Shown: positions 16,195-24,452, counted from the stretch's first letter. The stretch is 64,000 nt of DNA from Amycolatopsis palatopharyngis (GCF_003385185.1 NZ_PQHZ01000037.1:1-64000); one strand, 5' to 3'. Program-made: numbers and translations. Notes: generated by a model not told the origin, from the letters alone.

Positions 16195-16395
16195 GCGGTA
16201 CTACGATTCGACTTCACCGGCCTTGGCGAGTCCGGTGACAACTTTGGCAACTCCGACTTCGGATCCAATCTCGATGACGTGGTGTCCGCTGCGAATAGCC
16301 TTCGTGCCGTGCTCGCCGCTCCCACTATCCTTATCGGACATTCACTGGGCAGCGCAGCCGTGCTCGTGGCAACATCCCCGGATACCCGAGATGCG
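16195..16395 (+). pseudogene. Fragment of an alpha/beta hydrolase (OsmC-fusion type)
   Basis: The readable frame is AVLRFDFTGLGESG, NFGNSDFGSNLDDVVSAANSL, APTILIGHSLGSAAVLVATS. GHSLG is the nucleophile elbow of alpha/beta hydrolases. The phrase RFDFTGLGES together with the N-F-S-S-N-V-D-D-like stretch is typical of the hydrolase half of hydrolase-OsmC fusion proteins. Both ends are missing: there is no start, no catalytic Asp/His part and no OsmC domain with its two cysteines. It is trapped between the MFS fragment and the CDGSH gene. Confidence 0.7.
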
Positions 16396-16465
16396 AGCTG
16401 TGGTGACGTGGTGATGCTGATTGGCGGTGGGTGTGGTCGTGTCCGCGCCCACACCCACCGCCGGT

Positions 16466-16708
16466 CTACTGTTCGGCAGTCAGAACGGATCGTTCGCTGG
16501 CTTGGAAGCCAGTTTTCGCGTGGGAACCGTCGCAGAACGGTTTCCTGGCGGACTGGCCGCAGCGGCAGAGCAACTGCGTGCGTCCTGCGCCGATCTCGAA
16601 CGTGTTGTTGTCGTGGTCCACGACCTGGATCGGACCCTTGATCTGGTAGGGGCCGTTGTCAACCGTCTTGATGACTACTGGCGCCTGGGGTTGCTGCTCA
16701 CCCGTCAT
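16466..16708 (-). CDS. CDGSH iron-sulfur domain protein
   Basis: An 80-residue protein with the CDGSH zinc-finger-like motif that binds a [2Fe-2S] cluster through three Cys and one His: LCRCGQSARKPFCDGSHAKTGF. The rest forms the beta-rich cap (YQIKGPIQVVDHDNNTFEIG). CDGSH proteins carry or sense redox clusters; the labile His ligand makes them sensitive to redox state and metals. Copper attacks Fe-S clusters, so its place next to a copper chaperone is sensible. It follows the copZ gene by 2 bases (16711-16708) and should be cotranscribed from the CsoR-like promoter at 16960. Confidence 0.92.
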   Translation of the reverse strand: MTGEQQPQAPVVIKTVDNGPYQIKGPIQVVDHDNNTFEIGAGRTQLLCRCGQSARKPFCDGSHAKTGFQASERSVLTAEQ

Positions 16709-16710
16709 GC

Positions 16711-16917
16711 TCAGTCGACGATCTGATAGCCGGCGTTGTTGATGGCCGCACGAACGAGTTGGTTGTCGACCGGAACTTTACTGATGACAGTGACTTCGCC
16801 GCTGGAGATGTCGACGTCCACATCGTCGACATCTGCCACGGACGTCACTGCGGCTGTCACCTTGTTCATGCAGCCCGAGCAGGTCATGCCTTTTACGGTG
16901 TACACGTCAGTGCTCAT
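16711..16917 (-). CDS. copZ: CopZ-type copper chaperone
   Basis: ATG 16917 gives a 68-residue HMA domain protein; the longer frame to 16953 would include the operator flank. It carries YTVKGMTCSGCMNKVTAAV (the Cu(I) loop MTCSGC), the VDVDISSGEVTV strand and the closing VRAAINNAGYQI. CopZ proteins collect Cu(I) in the cytosol and pass it to CopA or CsoR. A CsoR-like box 43 bp upstream (16960-16975) predicts copper induction. It forms an operon with the CDGSH protein. A second copZ with similar sequence lies at 19027. Confidence 0.92.
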   Translation of the reverse strand: MSTDVYTVKGMTCSGCMNKVTAAVTSVADVDDVDVDISSGEVTVISKVPVDNQLVRAAINNAGYQIVD

Positions 16918-16959
16918 TCTCTGGTCCTCTTCGTGTTCGACGGCTAATTCCATACACAG

Positions 16960-16975
16960 TACCCCCGTTGGGTAT
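16960..16975. promoter_or_regulatory. CsoR-like operator candidate
   Basis: TACCCCCGTTGGGTAT, an inverted repeat TACCC...GGGTA. The same core, reversed, lies at 25682. It is about 43 bp upstream of copZ (16917). Confidence 0.7.
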
Positions 16976-17021
16976 AGCGTTTCAAGGAGGGTGAGGTGGT
17001 AGGCGAGGCGAACATGGCAGA

Positions 17022-17216
17022 TCAGTCGCGGCTGGCGCAGGAGGAGGTCGCCGAGACGCTGACCACAGCGTCAATCGACACTTGACGACCGCGACGGTGG
17101 ACGCGTGCCCGCACCAGGGGCAGCAGCATGCCGCAGCAGAGGCGCAGTATGGCCTCCGCCGAGACCGTCGAGCCGCGGACGTGCTTGTGGTGGCCTGCTT
17201 TCCATAGCTCCTTCAT
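17022..17216 (-). CDS. Small hypothetical protein coupled to the ferredoxin reductase
   Basis: A 64-residue frame whose ATG (17216) overlaps the stop of the reductase gene in an ATGA arrangement, the main evidence that it is translated. The product is basic with one hydrophobic stretch containing a Cys pair (ILRLCCGMLLPLV) and an N-terminal GHHKH cluster. I recognise no family. It could bind metal through His and Cys, but this is speculation. Confidence 0.4.
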   Translation of the reverse strand: MKELWKAGHHKHVRGSTVSAEAILRLCCGMLLPLVRARVHRRGRQVSIDAVVSVSATSSCASRD

Positions 17217-18376
17217 GTCGCCACACCGGCCCTGGTGATCTCCCGCTGCAGCACGGCCAGCCGCTGCGGCCAGTTCACCGCCACGGCGCCGCTGAGGATG
17301 CCCGCACTGTCGTAGCGCACGCAGAAACCACGCGGGCCTGGCTCGGGCTCGGACTCCGTGCCGCGAGGTAGGCCAAGGACCTGGATCCGATCTTGGTAGA
17401 CGTCTGTCCAGAAGACGGTCGGTAACTCGGGAGGTGGCTCCAGTCCAACGAGTACTGTTGCCGCGCGGCGCGCATCGGCCACCGCCGCAGTCCAGTGCTC
17501 CCAGCGGATCGCCCGGCCTCCGGTCAGCGGGGACGGAGTGCGCGCGACGTCGCCGATAGCCATGATGTTGCCGGCTACTGTGCCGTCCGCGGTCACTGCC
17601 CGTCGTCGCGCATCCGTGAGCACCCCGTCACTGACATCCAGTCCGGACATTCCGAGCCACTCGGTGTTGGGCTTCGCTCCCAGACCCGTTATGACGGCGT
17701 CGGCCTCGAGTACGGCGCCGTTGTCGAGTGATACGTGCCATCGCGTGCCGACCTTATCCGCGGAGCGAACTGGTTGGCTGAAGCGGATGTGCACACCCCG
17801 TGCCCGATGCTGTTCCCACAGCCATTGTGCGACGGCCGGTCCGAGCGCAGCGGCCAGCGGGGTGGTCTGCGCGTCGACCACTGTGACTTCCCAATTCCTT
17901 ACGCGAGCGGCGACGGCGACCTCGGACCCGATGAATCCGGCGCCGATGATCACCAGATGTCCTGGAGCTCCGGCCAGGACGGCGCGCACTCGCTCTGCGT
18001 CCTCGACAGTGCGTAGTGACAGCGCGCTTGCCGTGCCGGGAAGTGTGCGGGCTCGAACGCCAGTTGCGATGACGACGGCGTCGGACTCAATGAGTCGGCC
18101 GTCGTCGAGCGTCACGGACGGACCTGCGAGGTCGAGGTCTACGGCCGCGGTACCGAAGCTCCAGCGCACATCGGTAGCCGAGTTGGTCAGCACTTCGACC
18201 CCGCCCGGTTTATGGAGCGCAGCCTTGGACAGCGGTGGACGTGGGTACGGGGCGTGTTCTTCGGCGCCAATGCCGAGCAGCTCACCGCTGAAGCCATGGC
18301 CGCGGAGTGCTTCGGCAACGCGCAGACCCGCAACGCCACCCCCGACGATGACCACGCGCCCGGTCGGGCGCTTCAT
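17213..18376 (-). CDS. FAD-dependent ferredoxin reductase-type oxidoreductase
   Basis: A 387-residue flavoprotein. The start ATG 18376 (MKRPTGRVVIVGGG) overlaps the ferredoxin stop. Two dinucleotide folds are readable: VVIVGGGVAGLRVAEALRGHG (FAD, residues 7-27) and LVIIGAGFIGSEVAVAARVRNWEVTVVD (NAD(P)H, about 140-165), with the FAD-contact motif IMAIGDVA and the YPRPPLSKA loop. This matches the pyridine nucleotide-disulfide class of NADH-ferredoxin reductases that serve P450s and dioxygenases. The partner ferredoxin gene is directly upstream, but no P450 or oxygenase is nearby. The electron acceptor may therefore be elsewhere, for example a redox repair system. The promoter carries a CsoR-like box, suggesting copper control. 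Confidence 0.9.
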   Translation of the reverse strand: MKRPTGRVVIVGGGVAGLRVAEALRGHGFSGELLGIGAEEHAPYPRPPLSKAALHKPGGVEVLTNSATDVRWSFGTAAVDLDLAGPSVTLDDGRLIESDAVVIATGVRARTLPGTASALSLRTVEDAERVRAVLAGAPGHLVIIGAGFIGSEVAVAARVRNWEVTVVDAQTTPLAAALGPAVAQWLWEQHRARGVHIRFSQPVRSADKVGTRWHVSLDNGAVLEADAVITGLGAKPNTEWLGMSGLDVSDGVLTDARRRAVTADGTVAGNIMAIGDVARTPSPLTGGRAIRWEHWTAAVADARRAATVLVGLEPPPELPTVFWTDVYQDRIQVLGLPRGTESEPEPGPRGFCVRYDSAGILSGAVAVNWPQRLAVLQREITRAGVAT

Positions 18377-18573
18377 GCTGGGCCCGGCGAGCGAAGCTGG
18401 ATCGCGCGTGCCGGGCATTCCTGGACTGCGCTGATGACCTTGTCCCGCTCGTTTTCTGGTGGTTCGGCCACGAACTGGGTGTAGCCCTCATCGTCGATCC
18501 AGAAAACTGCCGGAGCGGCCAGCGCACAGAGGCCGTGTCCCTCGCACCTGTCGAAGTCGATCGTGACATGCAT
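18373..18573 (-). CDS. [3Fe-4S] ferredoxin
   Basis: A 66-residue ferredoxin starting at ATG 18573 (MHVTIDFDRCEGHGLC). The ligand pattern is C-x5-C early (CEGHGLC) and CP later (QECPARAI). The fourth cysteine of a [4Fe-4S] protein is replaced, as in P450-associated [3Fe-4S] ferredoxins of actinobacteria. It would pass electrons from the reductase encoded 4 bp downstream. The gene follows a CsoR-like box (18599-18614) by 26 bp. Long frames in the same register extending to 19071 overlap csoR on the other strand and are not real. Confidence 0.92.
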   Translation of the reverse strand: MHVTIDFDRCEGHGLCALAAPAVFWIDDEGYTQFVAEPPENERDKVISAVQECPARAIQLRSPGPA

Positions 18574-18598
18574 CGCTCGTCCCTTCCTTTGACTGCGG

Positions 18599-18614
18599 TA
18601 CCCCCCTACGGTAT
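18599..18614. promoter_or_regulatory. CsoR-like operator candidate
   Basis: TACCCCCCTACGGTAT, 26 bp upstream of the ferredoxin gene and in the divergent region shared with csoR. Confidence 0.65.
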
Positions 18615-18652
18615 ACATAGAGGCGCGGTGAGGTCCATGGTTACTCGCCCGA

Positions 18653-18668
18653 ATACGGGTAAGGGGTA
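18653..18668. promoter_or_regulatory. CsoR-like operator candidate in the csoR promoter
   Basis: Reads TACCCCTTACCCGTAT on the minus strand and lies 38 bp before the csoR start, consistent with autoregulation of csoR-copZ-copA. Confidence 0.7.
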
Positions 18669-18705
18669 ACATTGGCTCGTCGGCATGAAGTAGAGGAGAA
18701 ATGAC

Positions 18706-18987
18706 ATGCGGGGATACTCCGGAGACAAGGAAAACCTGCTCAAGCGCCTGCGTCGCATCGAAGGACAGGTGCGGGGACTGCAGCGGATGGTGGAGAACGA
18801 CGAGTACTGCATCGACGTGCTCACGCAGATCTCGGCGGCCACCAAGGCGCTGCAGTCGGTGTCGCTGGGCCTCATGGACGAGCACCTCAAGCACTGTGTG
18901 ACCGAAGCGATCGAGCAAGGTGGTGACACTGCCACAGAGAAGGTTCGCGAAGCCAGTGAAGCGATCGCGCGACTCGTGCGGTCGTGA
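18706..18987 (+). CDS. csoR: CsoR copper-sensing repressor
   Basis: A 93-residue all-alpha repressor of the CsoR/RcnR family. The Cu(I) ligands are all present at the expected places: Cys35 (DEYCIDVL), His60 and Cys64 (DEHLKHC). The W-x-y-z type fingerprint of copper sensors is kept, and the N-terminal helix carries the family motif RLRRIEGQVRGLQRM. Without copper the tetramer binds GC-rich TACCC..GGGTA boxes; Cu(I) releases it. Such boxes occur at 6991, 16960, 18599, 18653 and 25682, giving a regulon inside this window. It is the first gene of csoR-copZ-(secreted His protein)-copA. Confidence 0.95.
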   Translation: MRGYSGDKENLLKRLRRIEGQVRGLQRMVENDEYCIDVLTQISAATKALQSVSLGLMDEHLKHCVTEAIEQGGDTATEKVREASEAIARLVRS

Positions 18988-19026
18988 CCGTCTGTCAACA
19001 GAAACCAGAGATCGAAGGGAAGTGTC

Positions 19027-19233
19027 ATGGCCGAGACCACTTACACCGTCAAGGGGATGACCTGCGACCACTGCGTGCGTTCGGTGACCGAAGAGGTCAG
19101 CGAGATCGATGGGGTCACCGAGGTTCTGGTGGATCTGCCCACCGGAGCGGTCACCGTGAAGAGTGCGAAGGACATTGAGGCCGACGACGTACGCGCCGCT
19201 GTCGAAGAGGCTGGATATGAACTGACCGCCTGA
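19027..19233 (+). CDS. copZ: CopZ-type copper chaperone
   Basis: A 68-residue HMA protein with a good ribosome-binding site (GAAGGGAAG) 6-14 bp before ATG 19027. YTVKGMTCDHCVRSVTEEV holds the Cu(I) loop MTCDHC, followed by ITEV-type strands (VLVDLPTGAVTV) and VRAAVEEAGYEL. The Asp-His between the cysteines is a common CopZ variant. It delivers copper to the CopA encoded downstream, 39 bp after csoR in the same operon. It differs from the 16711 copy mainly in the metal loop (SG versus DH), so the two may serve different partners. Confidence 0.94.
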   Translation: MAETTYTVKGMTCDHCVRSVTEEVSEIDGVTEVLVDLPTGAVTVKSAKDIEADDVRAAVEEAGYELTA

Positions 19234-19280
19234 GCGGTCACTTCTGGATCTGCGGGCAGCGGCCCGCGGTAAGGACGGAC

Positions 19281-20180
19281 ATGAACACAGCAGGGAAGCT
19301 CTCCGCCTACGGTGTAGCGCTCGTCCTGGTCGCCGGTGGCGGCTGGACGACCGGCACCGCTGTCGGTCCCTTCGCCGGTCAGGCCGGCGCGCACGGCACC
19401 GAGGACGCCGGGCACGGGGACACTCACAGCGGCACCGTCGCGGAGGCCGTGCAACCCGACCAGCCCGGCGGGCTGGCGTCGTCCAGGGGCGGGTACACCC
19501 TCACGCCCACCAGCACGACGCTCAACCCCGGGACAACCGAAGAATTTTCCTTCCGCATCCTCGGTGGCGACGGCGAGGCGCTGACCCGCTTCGACGTCGA
19601 GCACGAGAAACGCATGCACCTGATCGTCGTGCGGCGCGACACTGCCGGCTTCCAGCACGTGCATCCGGAGATGAGCACCGGCGGCACCTGGACGGTCCCG
19701 CTCGAGCTCGCACAGGCCGGAAGTTACCGGGCGTTCGCCGACTTCGTGCCCGCAGGCGATGAGGGTGTGACGCTGGGCGTCGATCTGGCTGCACCAGGCG
19801 ATTACCGGCCGGCCAGTTACGAGCCGTCCAGGGTGTCGAACGTCGACGGCTACCAGGTGCGCCTGAACGGCGACCTCGTGCCGGGACAGACCTCCAAGGT
19901 GAACTTGACGGTCACCAAGGACGGACGTGAGATCAGCGACCTGCAGCCCTACCTCGGCGCCTACGGGCACCTGGTTGCTTTGCGGCAAGGAGACCTGGCC
20001 TACCTGCACGTTCACCCCGAAGGAACGCCGGGAGACGGCAGGACAACACCCGGTCCCCAGGTCACATTCTTTGCCGAGGTTCCCTCCGCAGGCACGTACC
20101 GCCTGTTCCTGGACTTCCGGCACGAGGGCGAGGTCCGTACCGCCGAGTTCACCGTCGCGACCAATGGCGATCACCACTGA
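19281..20180 (+). CDS. Secreted His-rich heavy-metal-associated protein
   Basis: A 299-residue exported protein. Residues 1-25 are a signal peptide, followed by a His/Asp/Gly patch (AHGTEDAGHGDTHSG). Two similar beta-sandwich halves follow. The first has HEKRMHLIVVRRD and FQHVHPEM; the second has YLGAYGHLVALRQGDLAYLHVHPEG. The repeated HxHPE motif and the buried His/Met positions suggest two copper sites outside the membrane. Relatives occur beside CopA in actinobacteria without a settled name. Its place between copZ and copA argues for handling exported copper in the cell envelope. No cysteine is present, as expected of a periplasm-type Cu(I)/Cu(II) binder. Confidence 0.8.
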   Translation: MNTAGKLSAYGVALVLVAGGGWTTGTAVGPFAGQAGAHGTEDAGHGDTHSGTVAEAVQPDQPGGLASSRGGYTLTPTSTTLNPGTTEEFSFRILGGDGEALTRFDVEHEKRMHLIVVRRDTAGFQHVHPEMSTGGTWTVPLELAQAGSYRAFADFVPAGDEGVTLGVDLAAPGDYRPASYEPSRVSNVDGYQVRLNGDLVPGQTSKVNLTVTKDGREISDLQPYLGAYGHLVALRQGDLAYLHVHPEGTPGDGRTTPGPQVTFFAEVPSAGTYRLFLDFRHEGEVRTAEFTVATNGDHH

Positions 20181-20206
20181 TCCCGGATCGAGGAAGGAAC
20201 ATCACG

Positions 20207-22543
20207 ATGACCTCTGACGTGACGAACTCGAAGCCGGATGCCGGTCACGAGATCGAACTGGCGATCAGCGGCATGACGTGCGCGTCGTGCGCCATGCGGA
20301 TCGAACGGAAGTTGAACAAGCTCGACGGGGTCAACGCCACCGTCAACTACGCCACCGAGAAGGCCAAGGTCAGCTTTGGTGACGGGGTGGAACCGGAGCA
20401 GCTGGTCGAGCAGGTGGAGGCCGCAGGCTACTCCGCCGCGCTCCCCGCAGCCCGAGGCGTGGAGTCAGGTGCCGCCGGCGAAGGCGCCGAGGAACCGGAG
20501 GACCCGATCCGCTCGCTGCGGCAGCGGCTTATCGGGGCGATCGTGCTGTCGGTCCCGGTCATCCTGCTGGCGATGATCCCGGCGTTGCAGTTCACCTACT
20601 GGCAGTGGATCTCCCTCACCCTGGCAGCGCCAGTGGTGGTTTGGGCCGCGTGGCCGTTCCACCGGGCGGCGTGGGCCAACCTACGGCACGGCGCCGCGAC
20701 GATGGACACACTCATCTCGATGGGCACCCTGGCGGCGCTGCTGTGGTCGCTGTACGCACTGCTGTTCGGCAGCGCGGGTGTGCCCGGGATGACCCACGCG
20801 TTCGAGCTCACGGTCCAGCGTATGAGCGGCGACGGCAACATCTATCTCGAGGTGGCCGCCGGCGTGACGACGTTCATTCTCGCCGGCCGGTACTTCGAGG
20901 CACGCTCGAAGCGGCGGGCAGGCGCGGCCCTGCGGGCGCTGCTGGAGCTGGGCGCCAAGGAAGTCGCGGTGTTGCGAGCCGGCCGCGAAGAGCGCATCCC
21001 CACCGATCAACTGGCAGTCGGCGACCACTTCGTGATCCGGCCGGGCGAGAAGATCGCGACCGACGGCGTCGTCGAGGAAGGTAGCTCGGCCGTCGATGCG
21101 AGCATGCTCACCGGCGAGTCCGTCCCCGTCGAGGTCGGTCCCGGCGACACGGTTGTCGGCGCGACCGTGAACTCGGGTGGACGCCTCGTTGTACGGGCCA
21201 CCCGAGTCGGGTCCGACACCCAGTTGGCACAGATGGCCAAGCTCGTGGAGGAGGCACAGACCGGCAAGGCGGCCGTACAGCGGCTGGCCGACCGGATCTC
21301 CGCGGTGTTCGTGCCCATCGTCATCGCCCTCGCCGTCGGTACGCTGGCGTTCTGGTTAGGCGCCGGTGGCTCGGTGTCGGCGGCGTTCACCGCTGCGGTA
21401 GCCGTACTCATCATCGCCTGCCCGTGCGCTCTGGGCCTGGCCACGCCCACGGCCCTTCTCGTGGGAACAGGGCGTGGCGCCCAGTTGGGCATCCTTATTA
21501 AAGGGCCGGAGGTGCTGGAGTCCACGCGGCGAATCGACACCGTTGTCCTGGACAAGACCGGTACTGTCACGACCGGCAAGATGGCGCTGGTCGAGGTGCA
21601 CGTTGCCAACGATGTAGCTGTCCAGGAGGTGCTGCGCCTCGCGGGTGCGTTGGAGAACGCCTCCGAGCACCCGATCGCGCAAGCCATCGCTCGCGGCGCC
21701 GAGGAACGCGTCGGGGAACTGGCTGCTGTCGAGGACTTCACAAACCTTGAGGGCCTCGGGGTCCAAGGCAACGTCGAAGGCCGGGCGGTGCTGGTCGGGC
21801 GTACCGCACTGCTGGAGCAGTGGAGCCAGCACCTACCCGCCGAACTGGCCGAGGCCAAGGCCGCCGCGGAGAAGCAAGGCAAGACCGCGGTCGCCGTCGG
21901 CTGGGACGGGCAGGCGCGTGCCGTCCTCGTCGTCGCGGACACCGTGAAGGCGACCTCTCGGGAAGCCATCACGCAGCTACGCGAGCTCGGGCTCACCCCG
22001 GTGCTCCTGACCGGCGACAACGAAGCGGTCGCCAGGTCGGTGGCCATCGAGGTGGGCATCGACGAGGTCATCGCAGAGGTGCTGCCGAAGGACAAGGTGG
22101 ACGTGGTGACGCGCCTGCAGTCCGAGGGCAAGGTCGTGGCGATGGTCGGCGACGGAATCAACGACGCCGCCGCCCTCGCGCAGGCCGACCTCGGCCTCGC
22201 GATGGGTACCGGCACCGATGTCGCCATCGAGGCCAGCGACTTGACGCTGGTACGTGGTGATCTCCGGGTGGCGGCCGACGCGATCCGGCTGGCTCGCAGG
22301 ACCCTTGGCACCATCAAGGGCAACCTGTTCTGGGCATTCGCCTACAACGTGGCAGCCCTGCCGCTGGCCGCAGCCGGTCTGCTGAATCCCATGATCGCCG
22401 GTGCGGCCATGGCGTTCAGCTCGGTGTTCGTCGTCAGCAACAGCCTCCGACTCCGGAGGTTCCGTGCCAGCACGACGACAGACGCCGTGACGCCAGAGAC
22501 CACCGACGCCCTCACCGTCGAGGAGCCCGTCGCCGCCAGGTGA
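20207..22543 (+). CDS. copA: Cu(I)-exporting P1B-type ATPase
   Basis: A 778-residue copper pump. In order: an N-terminal HMA domain with GMTCASC (Cys25 and Cys28), eight membrane helices, the actuator motif TGES (about 302), the CPC motif in IIACPCALGLATP (about 405), phosphorylation site DKTGTVT (Asp about 448), the nucleotide-domain SEHPIA and the hinge GDGINDAAAL. These define subtype 1B-1, which exports Cu(I) from cytosol to outside. The start ATG 20207 follows GAGGAAGGAAC. It is the last gene of the csoR operon and is closed by a strong hairpin at 22555-22594. It resembles the second copA at 50463, but with a different N-terminal linker and promoter class. Confidence 0.96.
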   Translation: MTSDVTNSKPDAGHEIELAISGMTCASCAMRIERKLNKLDGVNATVNYATEKAKVSFGDGVEPEQLVEQVEAAGYSAALPAARGVESGAAGEGAEEPEDPIRSLRQRLIGAIVLSVPVILLAMIPALQFTYWQWISLTLAAPVVVWAAWPFHRAAWANLRHGAATMDTLISMGTLAALLWSLYALLFGSAGVPGMTHAFELTVQRMSGDGNIYLEVAAGVTTFILAGRYFEARSKRRAGAALRALLELGAKEVAVLRAGREERIPTDQLAVGDHFVIRPGEKIATDGVVEEGSSAVDASMLTGESVPVEVGPGDTVVGATVNSGGRLVVRATRVGSDTQLAQMAKLVEEAQTGKAAVQRLADRISAVFVPIVIALAVGTLAFWLGAGGSVSAAFTAAVAVLIIACPCALGLATPTALLVGTGRGAQLGILIKGPEVLESTRRIDTVVLDKTGTVTTGKMALVEVHVANDVAVQEVLRLAGALENASEHPIAQAIARGAEERVGELAAVEDFTNLEGLGVQGNVEGRAVLVGRTALLEQWSQHLPAELAEAKAAAEKQGKTAVAVGWDGQARAVLVVADTVKATSREAITQLRELGLTPVLLTGDNEAVARSVAIEVGIDEVIAEVLPKDKVDVVTRLQSEGKVVAMVGDGINDAAALAQADLGLAMGTGTDVAIEASDLTLVRGDLRVAADAIRLARRTLGTIKGNLFWAFAYNVAALPLAAAGLLNPMIAGAAMAFSSVFVVSNSLRLRRFRASTTTDAVTPETTDALTVEEPVAAR

Positions 22544-22554
22544 TGTAGGAAACG

Positions 22555-22594
22555 CAGGGTGTGCCCGTCCGCAGCGGCCGACGGGCACACCCTG
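22555..22594 (+). terminator. Hairpin terminator after copA
   Basis: Perfect 15-bp stem: CAGGGTGTGCCCGTC (22555-22569) and GACGGGCACACCCTG (22580-22594), loop of 10. It starts 12 bp after the copA stop. The following bases contain only short T-runs (TTGGCTTCCC), as is usual for actinobacterial terminators. Confidence 0.8.
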
Positions 22595-22753
22595 TTGGCT
22601 TCCCTTGCCTGTCCTGCAAGGCGCTGACATGGCGCTTCGGGTGGGGTCGGGCAGCTCGTCGACCCGAGGTTTGCCACACGAGGTGTTTCGATGGTTCGTC
22701 GGCGGGAAGTCGTGGTCTGTACCGGCGTGTCCTTTACCGAGGCGGGGTTCACG

Positions 22754-23185
22754 ATGACAGAACCACGAAACCAGGCCGACAGAAGTTCGAGTACCTCGAA
22801 CCGTTCCTCCGCCTCAGCTCTGTCGGTTACGTCCTTCACTAGCGGGACGAATGTTCTCCTCGGTGTGTGGCTGACCGTCTCACCCTGGGTGCTCAACTAC
22901 AGCGAGCAGGACAACGCGGCCTGGAACCAGGTGATTATCGGCCTCGCGATTGCGGTGATGGCACTAGTTCGTACCGCGTCACCAGCCAACTTCTCGGAAC
23001 TGAGTTGGACGAACTTCGTGCTCGGCGCGTGGCTGATCGTTGCGCCGTTTGTCCTGCCACTCAGTGAGACGAGTCCGAGTGAGCCGGTGTACTGGAACAA
23101 CGTCATCGTCGGAGTGCTCGTTCTGATCCTGGCAGCTGTCAGCACGATGGCGAGTGGAAACCGCGGTGACCCTATCGCTTCCTAG
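22754..23185 (+). CDS. SPW-repeat membrane protein
   Basis: ATG 22754 (MTEPRNQADR) gives 143 residues; the longer frame from 22691 adds unlikely sequence. After a Ser-rich polar N-terminus come two SPW-type repeats, each a helix pair: NVLLGVWLTVSPWVLNY and FVLGAWLIVAPFVLPL, with four membrane helices in all. SPW proteins are small membrane proteins of unknown function, often in stress or metal islands. The gene stands alone between the copA terminator and a tandem operator at 23289, which lies downstream of it and upstream of the M23 gene. Confidence 0.85.
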   Translation: MTEPRNQADRSSSTSNRSSASALSVTSFTSGTNVLLGVWLTVSPWVLNYSEQDNAAWNQVIIGLAIAVMALVRTASPANFSELSWTNFVLGAWLIVAPFVLPLSETSPSEPVYWNNVIVGVLVLILAAVSTMASGNRGDPIAS

Positions 23186-23288
23186 TGTCGCGTGGGCGGT
23201 CAACGCGAGCGCGTCCTACAGTTCGGTCGTAGGAACGAACCCCAGCGAAAGATCGAAGTCTGTTTAACGAGCTACGAATAACGGTGGG

Positions 23289-23320
23289 TACTATATACAA
23301 TAGTACTATTAATAATAGTA
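23289..23320. promoter_or_regulatory. Two overlapping BlaI-type operators
   Basis: Two exact TACTA-N7-TAGTA sites at 23289-23305 and 23304-23320 sharing two bases, centres 15 bp apart. The block is almost pure A/T within GC-rich DNA. Confidence 0.8.
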
Positions 23321-23467
23321 GATGTTGCCCTGCTCCGCGCCGCTCCTGATCTTCGAATCCCGCCGGAGGAAGAGGTGATTGTAGACGGTGGGCGACGGGT
23401 CGAACCTGAGTTCTCGTGCATTACACGCCTCGGCAGGGATATGGACCGTGTCACACCGCCCGCGACC

Positions 23468-23484
23468 TACTATGCGCAGTAGTG
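23468..23484. promoter_or_regulatory. BlaI-type operator upstream of M23 peptidase
   Basis: TACTA-N7-TAGTG, 57 bp before the probable GTG start at 23541. An alternative ATG (23472) would lie inside the site, which argues against that start. Confidence 0.65.
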
Positions 23485-23540
23485 GTAACGTTCGCGCAAC
23501 GGAGCCAGGTCGCTGGCAACCCGACACGGAGAGGCAGCGC

Positions 23541-24404
23541 GTGCCCCGACACCGATCGTCCAGGCCTGCCGGCCTTCGGGACAAGCCCACAGCCCCCACT
23601 GCAAGTACATACTCCGACGGGGTGCCAGCTCTGGTGGTCTCGAGTCGACGTGGACCAACGCCGAACCTGCGTGCGGCCGCCGTGGTCGTCGGTGTCGCCG
23701 CAGGCGCCGGTGCCGCAGCCCTCCAAGTTCTCACCGAGCCGCCGGTTACTCATCACGAGCCGCGAATCACACTGCTCGCGATGGACGCAGACGACCCAAG
23801 TGGCAGGTCCGGCGTGGGCGGAGACGGCACAGGGGCGGGTGTTTTCCTCTCGCCGCAGACGATGCCTCCGCAGGACGAGGCGGCGCATCTCAAGGCCGCG
23901 AAGCAGGTCAGCAACGAGCGAATCGCCCGCGAGGCGGAAGAGAGGCGGCAGCGGGAGCGGGAAGCGGCGGAAGCGAAGAAACGGCAGGAGCGGGAAGCGG
24001 CGGAAGAGGCCGCCCGCGGGCGCGTGGTGGCGCCCGTTCAGGGAAGGATCACCTCCAACTACGGGCCACGATGGGGCGCCACCCACTACGGCCTCGACAT
24101 CGCCAACGAGATTGGGACGCCGATCCGCGCGGCCATGACGGGTGTCGTCCTCGATGCCGGACCCGCAAGTGGATTCGGACTGTGGGTTCGCCTTCAGCAC
24201 GAGGACGGCAGTGTCACCGTCTACGGTCACATCAACTCGTACTCGGTGAGCGTAGGGGAGCGGGTCGAGGCAGGCGACGTGATCGCGGAGGTTGGGAATC
24301 GGGGCAGGTCCACCGGACCACATCTGCACTTCGAGGTCTGGGGCCCGAGCGGTAAGAAGCTCAACCCGCTGGCCTGGCTACGGGAGGCGGGCGCGGACAT
24401 CTAA
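23541..24404 (+). CDS. M23 (LytM) peptidoglycan endopeptidase with membrane anchor
   Basis: GTG 23541 is preferred: GGAGAGG lies 6-12 bp before it and the operator lies clear of it. The 287-residue product has a basic N-terminus, one membrane helix (about 51-70, AAAVVVGVAAGAGAAALQVL), a Gly/Asp linker, and a strongly charged Glu/Arg coil (about 130-160). The LytM domain follows, with HYGLDIA (about 182) and HLHFEVW (about 261) supplying the zinc ligands. It cuts peptidoglycan cross-links outside the membrane. Its catalytic domain is very similar to the M23 gene at 3414 (GPRWG..HYGLDIAN.IGTPI, GPASGFGLWVR), so the two are recent paralogues sharing the same operator type. No other gene in the unit. 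Confidence 0.88.
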   Translation: MPRHRSSRPAGLRDKPTAPTASTYSDGVPALVVSSRRGPTPNLRAAAVVVGVAAGAGAAALQVLTEPPVTHHEPRITLLAMDADDPSGRSGVGGDGTGAGVFLSPQTMPPQDEAAHLKAAKQVSNERIAREAEERRQREREAAEAKKRQEREAAEEAARGRVVAPVQGRITSNYGPRWGATHYGLDIANEIGTPIRAAMTGVVLDAGPASGFGLWVRLQHEDGSVTVYGHINSYSVSVGERVEAGDVIAEVGNRGRSTGPHLHFEVWGPSGKKLNPLAWLREAGADI

Positions 24405-24435
24405 CGACCGAAACCGGGTCTGAGCCGCTCTGATG

Positions 24436-24452
24436 TACTAATATAGGTCGTA
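24436..24452. promoter_or_regulatory. BlaI-type operator variant
   Basis: TACTA-N7-TCGTA, one mismatch in the second arm, 37 bp upstream of the membrane protein at 24489 and 31 bp after the M23 stop. Confidence 0.5.
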
